A DNA stretch of 64,000 nucleotides from Acidobacteriaceae bacterium (GTDB lineage Bacteria > Acidobacteriota > Terriglobia > Terriglobales > Acidobacteriaceae). Shown piece by piece: positions 24,339 to 32,872 of the stretch (positions are counted from its first letter, which is position 1; every line of letters starts with the position of its first letter). The stretch lies in NCBI GenBank assembly GCA_035944135.1, contig DASZBM010000002.1, positions 1-64,000 on the forward strand, read 5' to 3'. A program made the translations under genes and the position numbers. The notes beneath the pieces are model-generated. The model did no database searches and was not told where the DNA came from. It worked only from the letters and a program-made list of their open reading frames with translations.

Positions 24339-25196
24339 TCAGGCGTGCGACGAAAGCTGCTGGCGTACGAAAGCCATGTTTGCAACTGTGTCTGCGATGC
24401 ATCGCTCGGGCGAGGCGTGCTCGGTCTCGAAGCAATACCAATGGTTGTAATGGATCACACGAAACTCACGAATCGCTTCCGCCCAGTTGACCTTGGCAGG
24501 CTCCTGGTTTAATAAGCGGTCTCCATTCTTGAGGTGAACCTCGCCAATATAGTTGCGAAGAGTCAGGATGCCAGACAGCGACGAACCAGGATGATAGGTT
24601 TCGACATTTGTTGCGTCGAAGTAGACGCGGAACGCCGGATGGTTCACCATCTCGATCAGCTTGCGATCATGCTCCGGAAGCAGGGAAGTCTCCACACAAA
24701 GCTTTGTGTGCGCGTCTGCTGCCCGCGGCGCCATCCTGCGAAATAACTCCACGACCGGACCGTACGACTTCGGGTCACTCATGTCCGGACAATTTTCCTT
24801 GAACATGACGACAAGGATGACACCGGCTTCGAGTGTGGCAGCGGTGCGGATCGCATTGTTGATCGCACGCTCAGCTACCGCGCCGGCGAAGATGTTTTCG
24901 CCGTGTTGCCAGATGCCGGCGATCGATGGCGTGAGCATTCCGTTGTCGCGTGCCTGCAGTTTCAATTCGCGTGCGCGGTCACCCTGGGAGATGTCCTCAC
25001 CCTGCCAGAACATCTGCAGTTGCACACCCGACAGCCCCGGAATCTTCGCCGCAAACTCAAACACATTCTGACCAGGCGGTAGCGGCATTTGCGCCTGGCG
25101 ATGCGCGAACCGCGGCCCCTCAGGACGAGACGGTTGTGCGCTGACTGCAGTGGCCGCCAAAGATGCGGCGAGGAATTCCCGGCGATTCACGCTCAC
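24339..25196 (-). CDS. Sugar phosphate isomerase/epimerase-like TIM barrel, Tat signal
   Basis: The 285-residue product starts with a twin-arginine signal (NRREFLAASLAATAVSA) and continues as an AP-endonuclease family 2 / xylose-isomerase-like TIM barrel. Seen features are GVQLQMFWQGEDI, VILVVMFKENCPD, KLCVETSLLPEH, VYFDATNVETYHPG and GEVHLKNGD, which include the Glu, Asp and His metal-ligand positions of the family. Members isomerise or epimerise sugars and sugar acids; the exact reaction is unknown, and Tat export suggests periplasmic action or an inactive relative. The start is a GTG at 25194-25196 that overlaps the stop of the preceding gene, with a second GTG two codons later. It belongs to the same operon as the alpha-galactosidase. 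Confidence 0.75.
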   Translation of the reverse strand: MSVNRREFLAASLAATAVSAQPSRPEGPRFAHRQAQMPLPPGQNVFEFAAKIPGLSGVQLQMFWQGEDISQGDRARELKLQARDNGMLTPSIAGIWQHGENIFAGAVAERAINNAIRTAATLEAGVILVVMFKENCPDMSDPKSYGPVVELFRRMAPRAADAHTKLCVETSLLPEHDRKLIEMVNHPAFRVYFDATNVETYHPGSSLSGILTLRNYIGEVHLKNGDRLLNQEPAKVNWAEAIREFRVIHYNHWYCFETEHASPERCIADTVANMAFVRQQLSSHA

Positions 25197-26041
25197 ACTC
25201 CAAAGATCCTATGAATGTAAGCACGATCAGGACCCACGGCGGCGCTGTCGGCCGTCTTGCCGCCGCCTTCTTCATCGATCAGCCAGCCGTGCCATCCTGT
25301 GCTGCGGATGGCGGCGGCAAGATACTCAAAGCCGAAGTCACCCTGGCCCAGAGGTACTTGTTCTGTTTTGTTCCTGAAGGTCTTCAGGTGGCATCCGACG
25401 AGTCGGCGGGGATTTCGGCGGAGAAACTCGGCAGGATCACCTCCGCCCTGATAGGCGTGCCCTGCATCCATAAGGAAGCTGACCAGTTCTGGGTTCGTGC
25501 GGTCCGCGAGTCCTTGCATCTCGGCATTGTGGTTGGCGAACTCCGGCATGTGGTTGTGGTAGGCCAGAGTTATCCCATGCGCCTTGCATATCTTTCCGTA
25601 GCGTTCGAGATGCGCCGCCTTCTCCGCCAGCGCGTCGGGCGTAAATACGCCTGCAGGAGAGAGCCCTGCGGCACTCATGACGATATTGCGACAGCCGAGC
25701 GCAGCACCTCCCGCGCAGATCGCGTCCAAACTACTATCAGCTTCATTCATGGACATGTGCATCCCGATAAACTCGAGCCCCGTGGCCTGAATCTTCTTGT
25801 GGGCCTCGGCTGGATTCGCAAATTGGCTTTGCACCAGATGGTTGTTGCACTCGAATCCGGCATATCCCAGTGAGGCGATCGTCCTCAAGACCGGCAGCAG
25901 CGCTTCAAAGTCGCCGGTACGCGTCACAAATCCATTCGCTTGGCAGCCGACTCGCGGCTTCAGGGCTTGCGCCATTGACCTCCACGTGAGGCTTGCTGCA
26001 GCCGCTGTACCGAGGAATGTTCTGCGATTGAGCTTGTGCAT
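25193..26041 (-). CDS. Sugar phosphate isomerase/epimerase-like TIM barrel, Tat signal
   Basis: ATG 26041 gives a 282-residue protein with a Tat signal (LNRRTFLGTAAAASLTW) and a xylose-isomerase-like barrel: LGYAGFECNNHLVQ, GLEFIGMHMSMNE, GITLAYHNHMPEF, VSFLMDAGHAYQGG and GCHLKTFRNK. The Glu, His, Asp and His positions of the divalent-metal site can be traced. It is similar in plan to the products of 24339-25196 and 30800-31708, so this locus carries three such proteins. They probably act on sugars released by the alpha-galactosidase or taken up by the TonB receptor. The longer upstream frame overlaps the receptor gene and has no family similarity, so it is rejected. It is translationally coupled to the next gene (GTGA). 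Confidence 0.78.
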   Translation of the reverse strand: MHKLNRRTFLGTAAAASLTWRSMAQALKPRVGCQANGFVTRTGDFEALLPVLRTIASLGYAGFECNNHLVQSQFANPAEAHKKIQATGLEFIGMHMSMNEADSSLDAICAGGAALGCRNIVMSAAGLSPAGVFTPDALAEKAAHLERYGKICKAHGITLAYHNHMPEFANHNAEMQGLADRTNPELVSFLMDAGHAYQGGGDPAEFLRRNPRRLVGCHLKTFRNKTEQVPLGQGDFGFEYLAAAIRSTGWHGWLIDEEGGGKTADSAAVGPDRAYIHRIFGV

Positions 26042-26130
26042 ATTGACCGGGTGTCTCTCCTGAACATTCTGCAATGTGAGAGTCGGCACCCTGGAAAGAG
26101 TGCCGACTTCGATTGAGCGCTGACCGCTGG

Positions 26131-29100
26131 CTAGAAGATGATCTTCGCGCCGAACTGGAAGACGCGCGGCAGGCCTAGGCTGTCCAAACCGGTGCTGCTC
26201 GGTGTCGCGGTGATCTGCCCGAACGTTCCGGAGTTCACGGCTGAGGTTGGATTTGCAAAGTTTGGATGATTGAAGAGATTGAAGCACTCTGCCCGGAACT
26301 GCCCATGCACACGTGCCTCTGGGAAGAAGTTTTTGAACAGCGAAGCATCCACTTCTTCGTAGCCGGGGCCCGTGAGGTTGTTGCGGTGGACACTTCCAAA
26401 GGTGCCCAGCGCTGCTGGTTGGAACGCTGCAGTATTGAACCACTCCTTGTGGAAGTCCACTCCCGATGGGCGCGCTGGGCTCACGCCCGGGACAGGATCG
26501 GCAAAATCGTTGCCCACGCCGGACAGCGAACGATCCGTTCCGCTGGTGACCGTAAAGGGAAGGCCGCTTTGACCTTGCCAGATCAGGTTTGCTTCATAGC
26601 CGTTAACCACCTCAGAAAAGAATCCGTTCCCGACCGGGATCTTTTCCTCAACATAGTTGACTGAAATGTTGGTGCGGAACTTCTGATTGAAGTCGGCTGG
26701 ACCATAGGCGGCACTCAGGTTGAATGGGTTGTTCGGACCGGCGCTACCCTCATTTCCGCCCGACGCATTATCCATGTCCTTCGACCAGACGAAGTTTGCC
26801 ATGACCTTAAAGCCATGCGAGACGCGGCGAGTCAGTGTCGTCTGTAGAGAGTTGAACTCTGCATACTCGTAGGCGTCGGCGAACTCGACTGCGCCCAAAC
26901 CCGGAAATAACCGTCGTGCATTCTCGTTACCGGTAGTGCAGGTGGAGCATGTCGAGTTGTTGAAGTTTGAGCATGGTGCACCAGCGGCGCACACTGCAGG
27001 ATTGAACTGACGCGAACTCATAATGTGTTCGGCGTGGTTGCCAACGTAAGCGACAGTCGCGGAAAAGCCTGCCGGAAGCCTCTGGTCGATGGTGAGGTTG
27101 TAGGCCTGCGTGTACTCCACGTGCGACGCCGGGTTGAGCACACCGCCCGAGACCGGCAGCAGGAACGAATACGTAGAAAACTGGCTCGGCGTTACGTGGG
27201 CGCGCGGGAACGGGTCCCCGCCCGGGTAATTGTTGTAGGTGTTGTCCCACGTTCCGCCAGGGTTGTTCCCGCCCGGTGCCGAGATGTTCAGGTAAAGATC
27301 CACCGGCTGCATTGCGTCCGTGCGCTGATAAAGCAAACCTTCGGGGAAGCCATAAAAGAGGCCGTAAGCTCCGCGGACCACTGTGTTCGCCTTGCCTCCG
27401 ATGTTGTATGCGAATCCGATGCGTGGGGCAAAGTCCTTCCAGTCCTGCCGGTAGATCGAGGCAGACACGCCAGGATCCCCAACGAACTGCATCCCGACTG
27501 GCGCATTAGGAGCAATGGTTGATTTGAATCCTGGTTGAAAACCTACGAGCGTACCGTTACGGTCGATCGGCGGAAGCCATGGATCCCAGCGGAGTCCCAG
27601 GTTCAGAGTCAACTCTCTGGATACCTTGTAATCATCCTGAAGGTACGCAGCGGGCCGGCTTTCGCGCAGATAAAAGCGGCGACCATTGTCCTGGAAGAAT
27701 TGGGAATCCAGGCCGAAATAAAAGTCGGACATACCCAGTCCACTACGGCTGCCGTCAAACGTGTTGTCGCCCGGCGTGTAGGAGTAGTCGGTCGCGTTGA
27801 TCTGGTCATGCTCGAATGTGAACCCGAAGCTGAACTGGTGAGGTCCGTGAATCTTTACTGCCTCTGCGCGATATTCCAGGGAGGTCGGATCCTGTTGCAA
27901 CGCTCCGCCGGAGAAGATGTTCACAAAGCCGCCTGAGATATTCGAGCGGATGCCCGGAAAAATCGGAACCTGAGTACCCAGCGCCACCTTCGACCCAAGG
28001 TCTTGCAGCGATTTCAGTCCTGGGGCCACAGGAATCTGTGTGCGTGCGTAGCGCCCGAAGTCCAGATGGAACATTGCCGTCAGCGTGTTGCTGAACGTTT
28101 GCACGTCAGAGAGAACAAGGTTCTGGTTGCGGAAAAGATTGAGAGCGAAGAATCCCAGCGGTGCGGCGAAGGGGCGTTGGAAGTTGTCCTGGTTGTAGAA
28201 GTAACGCGCCGTGAAATGGTTGCTCTGCGTGACCTGATGGTCCATGTTCAACACGTACTGCGTGCTATCGATGTTCTTATTCTCAAATGTGATATAGCCG
28301 CCGCTAACCGGATCGACGCCAGCCAGGGGAATTGTGTAGGTCTTCGCGACCGCCAGCGAAAGCGGATTCACCGCATCGGTGATGATGTTGTTCGCGTAGG
28401 CGGCGCCGGTCACTGGATTTTTGATCTGCTTGCACGCCGAAGTGCCAAGCTTGATCGCTGCAGTGGATGCAGCCGGGCAGGTGCCCCCGCTCGGATAAAA
28501 TGCCGAAAAGTCTCCGGACATCTCTTTCGCCGTGGGTAGAAAGATCGTCGCGGTTACAGGAGATGAGCGCCTCTGCAGGTCCTCGGCGGAAAAGAAGAAG
28601 AAGGTCTTATCTCGCCCGTTATAAATCTTCGGGATGTACAGCGGACCGCCAATGGTTCCGCCGAATTGATTTAGCTTGAAGGGCGGTTTGGCTTGCGGTG
28701 GTGGATTGAAATAATTGCGTGCGTTCAGCACTGTATTCCGGATGAACTCGAATGCATCCCCATGCAACGAGTTTGTTCCTGACTTGCTCGAGAGTTGCAC
28801 CAAGCCACCGGCGCCTCCATATTGCGCCCCGAAGTTTGCGGCTTCTACGGTGAACTCCTTCAAAGCGTCCGGATTCGGCATGATCGGTACGGAGTCAAAG
28901 AAGCGGTTCTCGAACACTGCTCCGTCCAGCTGAAAGTTGTTTTCGGTCGCGCGCAGACCGTTCACCACAAGTCCGGTCTGATCCTGCTGTCCACTTTCAG
29001 TGCCGACCGTCGTAAGTACGGCGCCAGGAGTGAGTGACGTGAGTTGAAGTGCATTGCGCTGGTTCAGTGGCAGATCCACCATCTGCTGCTGGTCAACCGT

Positions 29101-29523
29101 GCTGGCCACCTCTGAGGTCGCGGTCTGCACCTGCTGGGTCTCCGTGCCTACCTCGACTGTTTCCACCTGGGTACCGATCTTAAGAGAAACGTCGATACCG
29201 ATGGTTTGCCCCGTCAGCAATTCGGTTGCGGTGCGCTTCTGGGTCTCAAAGCCATTTTTCGAGATCTGCATCGTGTACGAACCAATGGGTAGATCAGGAA
29301 ACAAGAAGACGCCGCTGGCGTTCGTCTGCACTGAGCGGCTCTGTCCAGTGCCGACGTTGTTGACGGTCACGGTGGCATCGGGGATGGCAGCATTCGTGGG
29401 ATCGATCACTGAGCCGGTGATGGTGCCGGTCGACTGTGCCCTCGCGCCGGTCGCGGCGAGGAACAGCACTAATAACGCAAAAAACAGATAGGTGAGTTTA
29501 CGAGCTTCTTTTCCAAGCGTCAT
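26131..29523 (-). CDS. Oar-like TonB-dependent receptor with carboxypeptidase-regulatory domain
   Basis: The 1130-residue protein has a signal peptide (LTYLFFALLVLFLAATGARA), then a CarboxypepD-regulatory/Ig-like domain (GTITGSVIDPTNAAIPDATV ... DLPIGSYTMQISKNGFE), then a plug and a long 22-strand-type barrel. It ends in FQFGAKIIF, the aromatic C-terminus of outer-membrane proteins. Such Oar-like receptors are greatly expanded in Acidobacteriota and are thought to take up plant or microbial glycans, though few substrates are known. The position between sugar isomerases, an oxidoreductase and an alpha-galactosidase suggests an oligosaccharide substrate. No TonB box was recognised. ATG 29523 is preferred over a TTG nine codons earlier because it directly precedes the signal peptide; GAAAGGA lies about 12 bases before it. 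Confidence 0.9.
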   Translation of the reverse strand: MTLGKEARKLTYLFFALLVLFLAATGARAQSTGTITGSVIDPTNAAIPDATVTVNNVGTGQSRSVQTNASGVFLFPDLPIGSYTMQISKNGFETQKRTATELLTGQTIGIDVSLKIGTQVETVEVGTETQQVQTATSEVASTVDQQQMVDLPLNQRNALQLTSLTPGAVLTTVGTESGQQDQTGLVVNGLRATENNFQLDGAVFENRFFDSVPIMPNPDALKEFTVEAANFGAQYGGAGGLVQLSSKSGTNSLHGDAFEFIRNTVLNARNYFNPPPQAKPPFKLNQFGGTIGGPLYIPKIYNGRDKTFFFFSAEDLQRRSSPVTATIFLPTAKEMSGDFSAFYPSGGTCPAASTAAIKLGTSACKQIKNPVTGAAYANNIITDAVNPLSLAVAKTYTIPLAGVDPVSGGYITFENKNIDSTQYVLNMDHQVTQSNHFTARYFYNQDNFQRPFAAPLGFFALNLFRNQNLVLSDVQTFSNTLTAMFHLDFGRYARTQIPVAPGLKSLQDLGSKVALGTQVPIFPGIRSNISGGFVNIFSGGALQQDPTSLEYRAEAVKIHGPHQFSFGFTFEHDQINATDYSYTPGDNTFDGSRSGLGMSDFYFGLDSQFFQDNGRRFYLRESRPAAYLQDDYKVSRELTLNLGLRWDPWLPPIDRNGTLVGFQPGFKSTIAPNAPVGMQFVGDPGVSASIYRQDWKDFAPRIGFAYNIGGKANTVVRGAYGLFYGFPEGLLYQRTDAMQPVDLYLNISAPGGNNPGGTWDNTYNNYPGGDPFPRAHVTPSQFSTYSFLLPVSGGVLNPASHVEYTQAYNLTIDQRLPAGFSATVAYVGNHAEHIMSSRQFNPAVCAAGAPCSNFNNSTCSTCTTGNENARRLFPGLGAVEFADAYEYAEFNSLQTTLTRRVSHGFKVMANFVWSKDMDNASGGNEGSAGPNNPFNLSAAYGPADFNQKFRTNISVNYVEEKIPVGNGFFSEVVNGYEANLIWQGQSGLPFTVTSGTDRSLSGVGNDFADPVPGVSPARPSGVDFHKEWFNTAAFQPAALGTFGSVHRNNLTGPGYEEVDASLFKNFFPEARVHGQFRAECFNLFNHPNFANPTSAVNSGTFGQITATPSSTGLDSLGLPRVFQFGAKIIF

Positions 29524-29609
29524 GGCGGAGCGGCATCCTTTCAAGGTCAATCGAGCAGCTGCGGCTTCAGGTTTTATCGTTTTGTACTGTGATTTCTGGG
29601 GCCGTAGGG

Positions 29610-30800
29610 TTACGAAAGGTCTTCAGGAGTTGCAGTCTTGTGAGACCAGTAGGACTTGAGGCACATCTGTACCGGAAGCGTCGCGTCCAAGCCGGCGCTG
29701 AGGGGCGCGCTGACGGGCGTTCCAGTGATGATCGCGTCCAGGAAATTCCTGGTGTGCGCCACCTCGAGATCTTGCGTTGACTTAAAGATCACCGGTTCAC
29801 CTTTGTTGGGCGAGTAGGTGTAACCGGCACGTGTGATGTTCAGCGTTCCGTCCGTTCCTTCAAAGAAGACTGAAGGGTGCTCGTCCCGCAGAGAGAGCAC
29901 GCTGGACTCAAAGTTCAGATTCCAGCCCTTGTACTGCACGATTGCGCTGACAGTATCAGGGTTCTGGAAATATCCATGCAGATCGTACAGACCACCCAGC
30001 GCGGCCGCAGAGACCGGATGCGCGTCGTTCAGCATCCACTGCGCCACGTCCACCCAGTGCGTCAGAATGTCGGCGAGCACACCTGCGCCGTAGTCAGGGA
30101 AGGAACGCCATGAGGTATAGCGCGGATACTCATATGGAACCTTGGGCGCGGGTCCAAGGAAGAGCTCCCAATCCAGATCCGCAGGCTTGGACGTATCTGG
30201 AAGCTGACGCCGCTGCCAGGGAAAGTTATGCCACACGGCGCGCGCGAGAACCACCTTGCCCAGCTTGCCGGAGTCAAAGAACTCCTGCTTCGCCTGCGCA
30301 TAATGCGATCCACTGCGCTGTTGCGTACCACATTGCAGAAGCTTTCCACTGCGTTCAAGCGCCTGCTCCAGGCGCATGCGATCGTTCCAGTGGTGAACGG
30401 TAGGCTTCTCCAGATACACATGCTTGCCGGCGGAAAGTGCATCGGTCGCAATCATTACGTGCAGGTGATCCGGCGTCGCGATGTAAACCGCGTCGACATC
30501 TTTGCGCGCCAGGAGGTCCTGGTAGCGAATTGAGACGGCCGGCTGCGAAAGATGTGCCTGCATCTTCGATTGGTAATTGCGTGTTTGTTCTCCGTAAACA
30601 TCACAGAGAGCGACAATGCGGACGCGCGGATCCTGCACGAAGCCGTTGCTCACGATAAGCCCACGGCGTCCCAGCCCAATCACACCGAGTCCGACGCGAT
30701 CGTTCGCGCCCGGCACAGCAGCATACGATCGCGCCGTCATTCCGGCGCTTGAAAGTGTCCCAAGGGCCGCTGCTCCGGCCACAAACTCACGGCGGTTCAT
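29610..30800 (-). CDS. Gfo/Idh/MocA family oxidoreductase, Tat signal
   Basis: The 396-residue protein starts with a Tat signal (NRREFVAGAAALGTLSSAG). A Rossmann fold follows (VGLGVIGLGRRG), then YIATPDHLHVMIATDALSAGKHVYLEKP with the EKP motif, and CGTQQRSGSHY, a feature of the exported acidobacterial/Bacteroidetes type of this family. These enzymes use tightly bound NAD(P) to oxidise or reduce sugars and sugar alcohols; Tat export fits folding with the cofactor before secretion. ATG 30800 overlaps the preceding stop (TGATG); a GTG one codon earlier is also possible. It lies between an isomerase-like gene and the TonB receptor and is likely to act on the same imported sugar. Confidence 0.87.
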   Translation of the reverse strand: MNRREFVAGAAALGTLSSAGMTARSYAAVPGANDRVGLGVIGLGRRGLIVSNGFVQDPRVRIVALCDVYGEQTRNYQSKMQAHLSQPAVSIRYQDLLARKDVDAVYIATPDHLHVMIATDALSAGKHVYLEKPTVHHWNDRMRLEQALERSGKLLQCGTQQRSGSHYAQAKQEFFDSGKLGKVVLARAVWHNFPWQRRQLPDTSKPADLDWELFLGPAPKVPYEYPRYTSWRSFPDYGAGVLADILTHWVDVAQWMLNDAHPVSAAALGGLYDLHGYFQNPDTVSAIVQYKGWNLNFESSVLSLRDEHPSVFFEGTDGTLNITRAGYTYSPNKGEPVIFKSTQDLEVAHTRNFLDAIITGTPVSAPLSAGLDATLPVQMCLKSYWSHKTATPEDLS

Positions 30801-31708
30801 CACGCGAATGCCTCTTTCATAGCGCGGTATGCGGGCTCGATGACCTTGGCGCCGTTATGCGACAGGTCTTCTCGCTCCTCTTCGTTCTCGACCCAGCCTT
30901 TCCACCCAATCTCCTTGATGGTCGTCGCAACCTCCTTCAGCGGAAACGTGCCGGTACCGAGTGTCACCAGGTGGCCATCCTTGTAGTCCCGCAGATGGAA
31001 CACTACGATCCGATGCTGATGAGTGCGGATGAACTGTGGCACATTAGCCCCGCCGCGATAAGCGTGCCCCGCATCCAGCACAAAGGAAACGATGCTTGGG
31101 TCCGTGCGGGTATAGAGGGCATCAATCTCCCCGATCTTGGATTCGAACTCGGGCCAGTGATTGTGGTATGCGGCCTTTAGGCCCACCGACTTTGCAAAGC
31201 TCCCCGCCTTGTTCAGCGCGTCGATCTTGCGTTTCAGCATGTCACTGTCGGAGGCGGGCGCCCCGCTCAGGATAAGGTAGCGGGCGCCAAGGGCCGCACC
31301 GCCGCGCGCGACCTCCTCATACAGTGACTCGGGTGCGATGCCGGTCGCGGCGTCGTACATTGGCGTGCTCAAAAAGATGTGGATTCCAACGAAGGTCAGT
31401 CCGGACTGTTCAATCCGTTTGCGTGCTGCCCCGGCATTCTTGAACTGTCCATTTACAAACCGGAAGCCGCTCTCGAAGCCCTCGTAGCCGATCCGCTTTA
31501 CCTCTCCGAGCGCGCCGAGAAACGTCTCAAAGTTCGCTGGATCGATCGGAAATGCGTTGAGCTGCACGCCAAAATGCACGTTCGAACGCGCTCCTTCTTC
31601 CTGCGCAAATGCGGAGCAGATTGGTGCCCGACCGAACGCTCCGGCCGCTGTTCCGGCAGCGAGACACTTCACCACCGATCTGCGCGTTAACCCCCGTCCG
31701 TTCAGCAT
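30800..31708 (-). CDS. Sugar phosphate isomerase/epimerase-like TIM barrel, first gene of sugar operon
   Basis: The 302-residue product has a Tat-like signal (LTRRSVVKCLAAGTAAGAFG) and the xylose-isomerase-like barrel: IGYEGFESGFRFV, GLTFVGIHIFLS, GLKAAYHNHWPEFE, VSFVLDAGHAYRGG and VVFHLRDYKDGHL. The metal-site residues correspond to those of the protein at 25193-26041, its likely paralogue. Substrate and exact reaction are unknown; family members include hydroxypyruvate isomerase, tagatose epimerase and inosose dehydratase. It is the first gene of the minus-strand sugar locus, and a perfect 12-bp palindrome lies 65 bases before its start. Translation continues into the oxidoreductase gene by a TGATG overlap. 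Confidence 0.8.
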   Translation of the reverse strand: MLNGRGLTRRSVVKCLAAGTAAGAFGRAPICSAFAQEEGARSNVHFGVQLNAFPIDPANFETFLGALGEVKRIGYEGFESGFRFVNGQFKNAGAARKRIEQSGLTFVGIHIFLSTPMYDAATGIAPESLYEEVARGGAALGARYLILSGAPASDSDMLKRKIDALNKAGSFAKSVGLKAAYHNHWPEFESKIGEIDALYTRTDPSIVSFVLDAGHAYRGGANVPQFIRTHQHRIVVFHLRDYKDGHLVTLGTGTFPLKEVATTIKEIGWKGWVENEEEREDLSHNGAKVIEPAYRAMKEAFA

Positions 31709-31772
31709 TCAGCAACGCTCCGACTAGGCTCTGGATTTTCGGCCGGAGTATAGATACACGGCAACTGCTATG

Positions 31773-31784
31773 TCAATCGATTGA
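31773..31784. promoter_or_regulatory. Candidate LacI-family operator upstream of the sugar operon
   Basis: TCAATCGATTGA is a perfect 12-bp palindrome with a central CG, the typical core of LacI/GalR-family operators. It lies 65 bases upstream of the first gene of the sugar operon (start at 31708) and in the only spacer before it. A partial repeat (AAATCGAT) follows directly. No lacI-type gene is in the window, so the regulator would be encoded elsewhere. Confidence 0.45.
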
Positions 31785-31817
31785 AATCGATGAAGGGTGG
31801 ATTTCGTCTGGACGGAC

Positions 31818-32390
31818 TCACCAGGCTCGAGACCACCGCGCACTTGTTGAGTCCTCACGTAGTCGCGCATCATCTCCAGCATTTCTCTCCAGAACCCGGC
31901 CAAAGAGCCAAATCAGGTCAGACAGCCGGTTCAGATAGGCAATCGTTTCCGGCTGGACGTCCTCGCCACTTTCCGCCAGCCGAACCGCGCATCTTTCCGC
32001 ACGGCGGCATACCGTCCTCGCCACCTCAAACGCCGACGAGGGCACCTGCGCCCCGGGCAGTGACCAGTCAGCCAGTATCCCCTCGATCGCTTCTATGCGA
32101 TGGACTTGTTCTGTGAGGTCTTCCACATCAGCAACGCTCAACACTGCTACGCCTTTTCGGCTCTGCGCGGGTGTCGCAAGCGACGCGCCCACGTTGAATA
32201 GCATCCTTTGGATCTTCTCGGTGGCAGTGCGAATGGATTCATCCGGGCAAAGACTACGGGCAAGCCCCAAGGCCGCATTCAGTTCGTCTACCGTTCCATA
32301 GGCCTCGACTCGCATATCCGCCTTTGATACACGCGAGCCCCCGATAAGACCTGTCTGCCCGCTGTCTCCCAGTTTCGTCGCAATACTCAT
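31818..32390 (-). CDS. pduO: Cob(I)alamin adenosyltransferase, PduO type
   Basis: The 190-residue protein transfers the adenosyl group of ATP to cob(I)alamin to make coenzyme B12. It shows all family blocks: TKLGDSGQTGLIGGSRVSKADMRVEAYGTVDELNA near the start in pattern (ATP-binding), LFNVGASLATP, then VCRRAERCAVRL and IAYLNRLSDLIWLFGRV, with the RRAER and NRLSD motifs. It is soluble and normally trimeric. The C-terminal ~15 residues after the last helix are variable. GGGAGA lies six bases before the ATG. The gene is divergent from the Fur-family regulator. The stop is about 35 bases from the operator region of the sugar operon. Physiological link to the neighbours is not evident. Confidence 0.92.
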   Translation of the reverse strand: MSIATKLGDSGQTGLIGGSRVSKADMRVEAYGTVDELNAALGLARSLCPDESIRTATEKIQRMLFNVGASLATPAQSRKGVAVLSVADVEDLTEQVHRIEAIEGILADWSLPGAQVPSSAFEVARTVCRRAERCAVRLAESGEDVQPETIAYLNRLSDLIWLFGRVLERNAGDDARLREDSTSARWSRAW

Positions 32391-32485
32391 GAGCGTCTCC
32401 CGCTAATTACTCCAATGGTAATGTGGTTATTCCAACTCCACGCGCGTTGAGCCGAGAGCGTATTCTTGCAACCAGGAGCGAGTAC

Positions 32486-32863
32486 TTGGCTACACAATCG
32501 CGCAATACGCGTCAGAAAGCAGCGATTCGGGAGGCATTTCTCCGGGCCGATCGTCCGCTCTCACCTGAAGAAGTTCTAACAACAGCACAGACTGAAGTCG
32601 AAGGGTTGAGCATCGCTACCGTGTACCGCAACATCGGTTCGCTGCTCGAGAAGGATTGGCTCACAACCGTCTCAATGCCCGGTGAAGCCTTGCGATACGA
32701 GGTTGCAGGCAAGGCGCATCATCATCATTTCCGCTGCAATGGATGTGGGAAGGTCTTCGAACTCCAGGGATGCGATCTCAGCGCTCACCCGAAGCTTCCG
32801 CGCGGCTTCCGCGTCACCGGCCATGAATTCTTCCTTTTTGGACGTTGCGCCGATTGTGCCTGA
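32486..32863 (+). CDS. Fur-family metal-responsive regulator, possibly Zur
   Basis: The preferred start is TTG 32486, with AGGAG at 32474-32478, seven bases upstream; this gives 125 residues beginning at ATQSRNTRQKAAIREAF. A GTG 63 bases upstream is in frame but has no comparable ribosome site. The winged helix has LSIATVYRNIGSLLEKDWL, the standard Fur DNA-recognition segment. AHHHHFRCNGCGKVFEL and the final GRCADCA give two CxxC pairs of the structural zinc site and His ligands of the sensory site. A ZIP-family metal transporter gene converges with it nine bases downstream, which suggests Zur (zinc) or another divalent metal rather than iron. A short inverted repeat ATTAC(N7)GTAAT at 32406-32422 could be an autoregulatory site but is weak. 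Confidence 0.85.
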   Translation: MATQSRNTRQKAAIREAFLRADRPLSPEEVLTTAQTEVEGLSIATVYRNIGSLLEKDWLTTVSMPGEALRYEVAGKAHHHHFRCNGCGKVFELQGCDLSAHPKLPRGFRVTGHEFFLFGRCADCA

Positions 32864-32872
32864 TGACTCTCG

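Noticed and set aside
26042-26443. N-terminal extension of the isomerase-like gene into the receptor gene
   Set aside because: No family similarity and it overlaps the TonB receptor; the Tat signal begins at 26041.
29524-29550. TTG start nine codons upstream for the TonB receptor
   Set aside because: The ATG at 29523 directly precedes the signal peptide; the extra residues add nothing. Not fully excluded.
32423-32485. GTG start 63 bases upstream for the Fur-family regulator
   Set aside because: Lacks a ribosome site, while the TTG at 32486 has AGGAG at seven bases and gives the usual family length.
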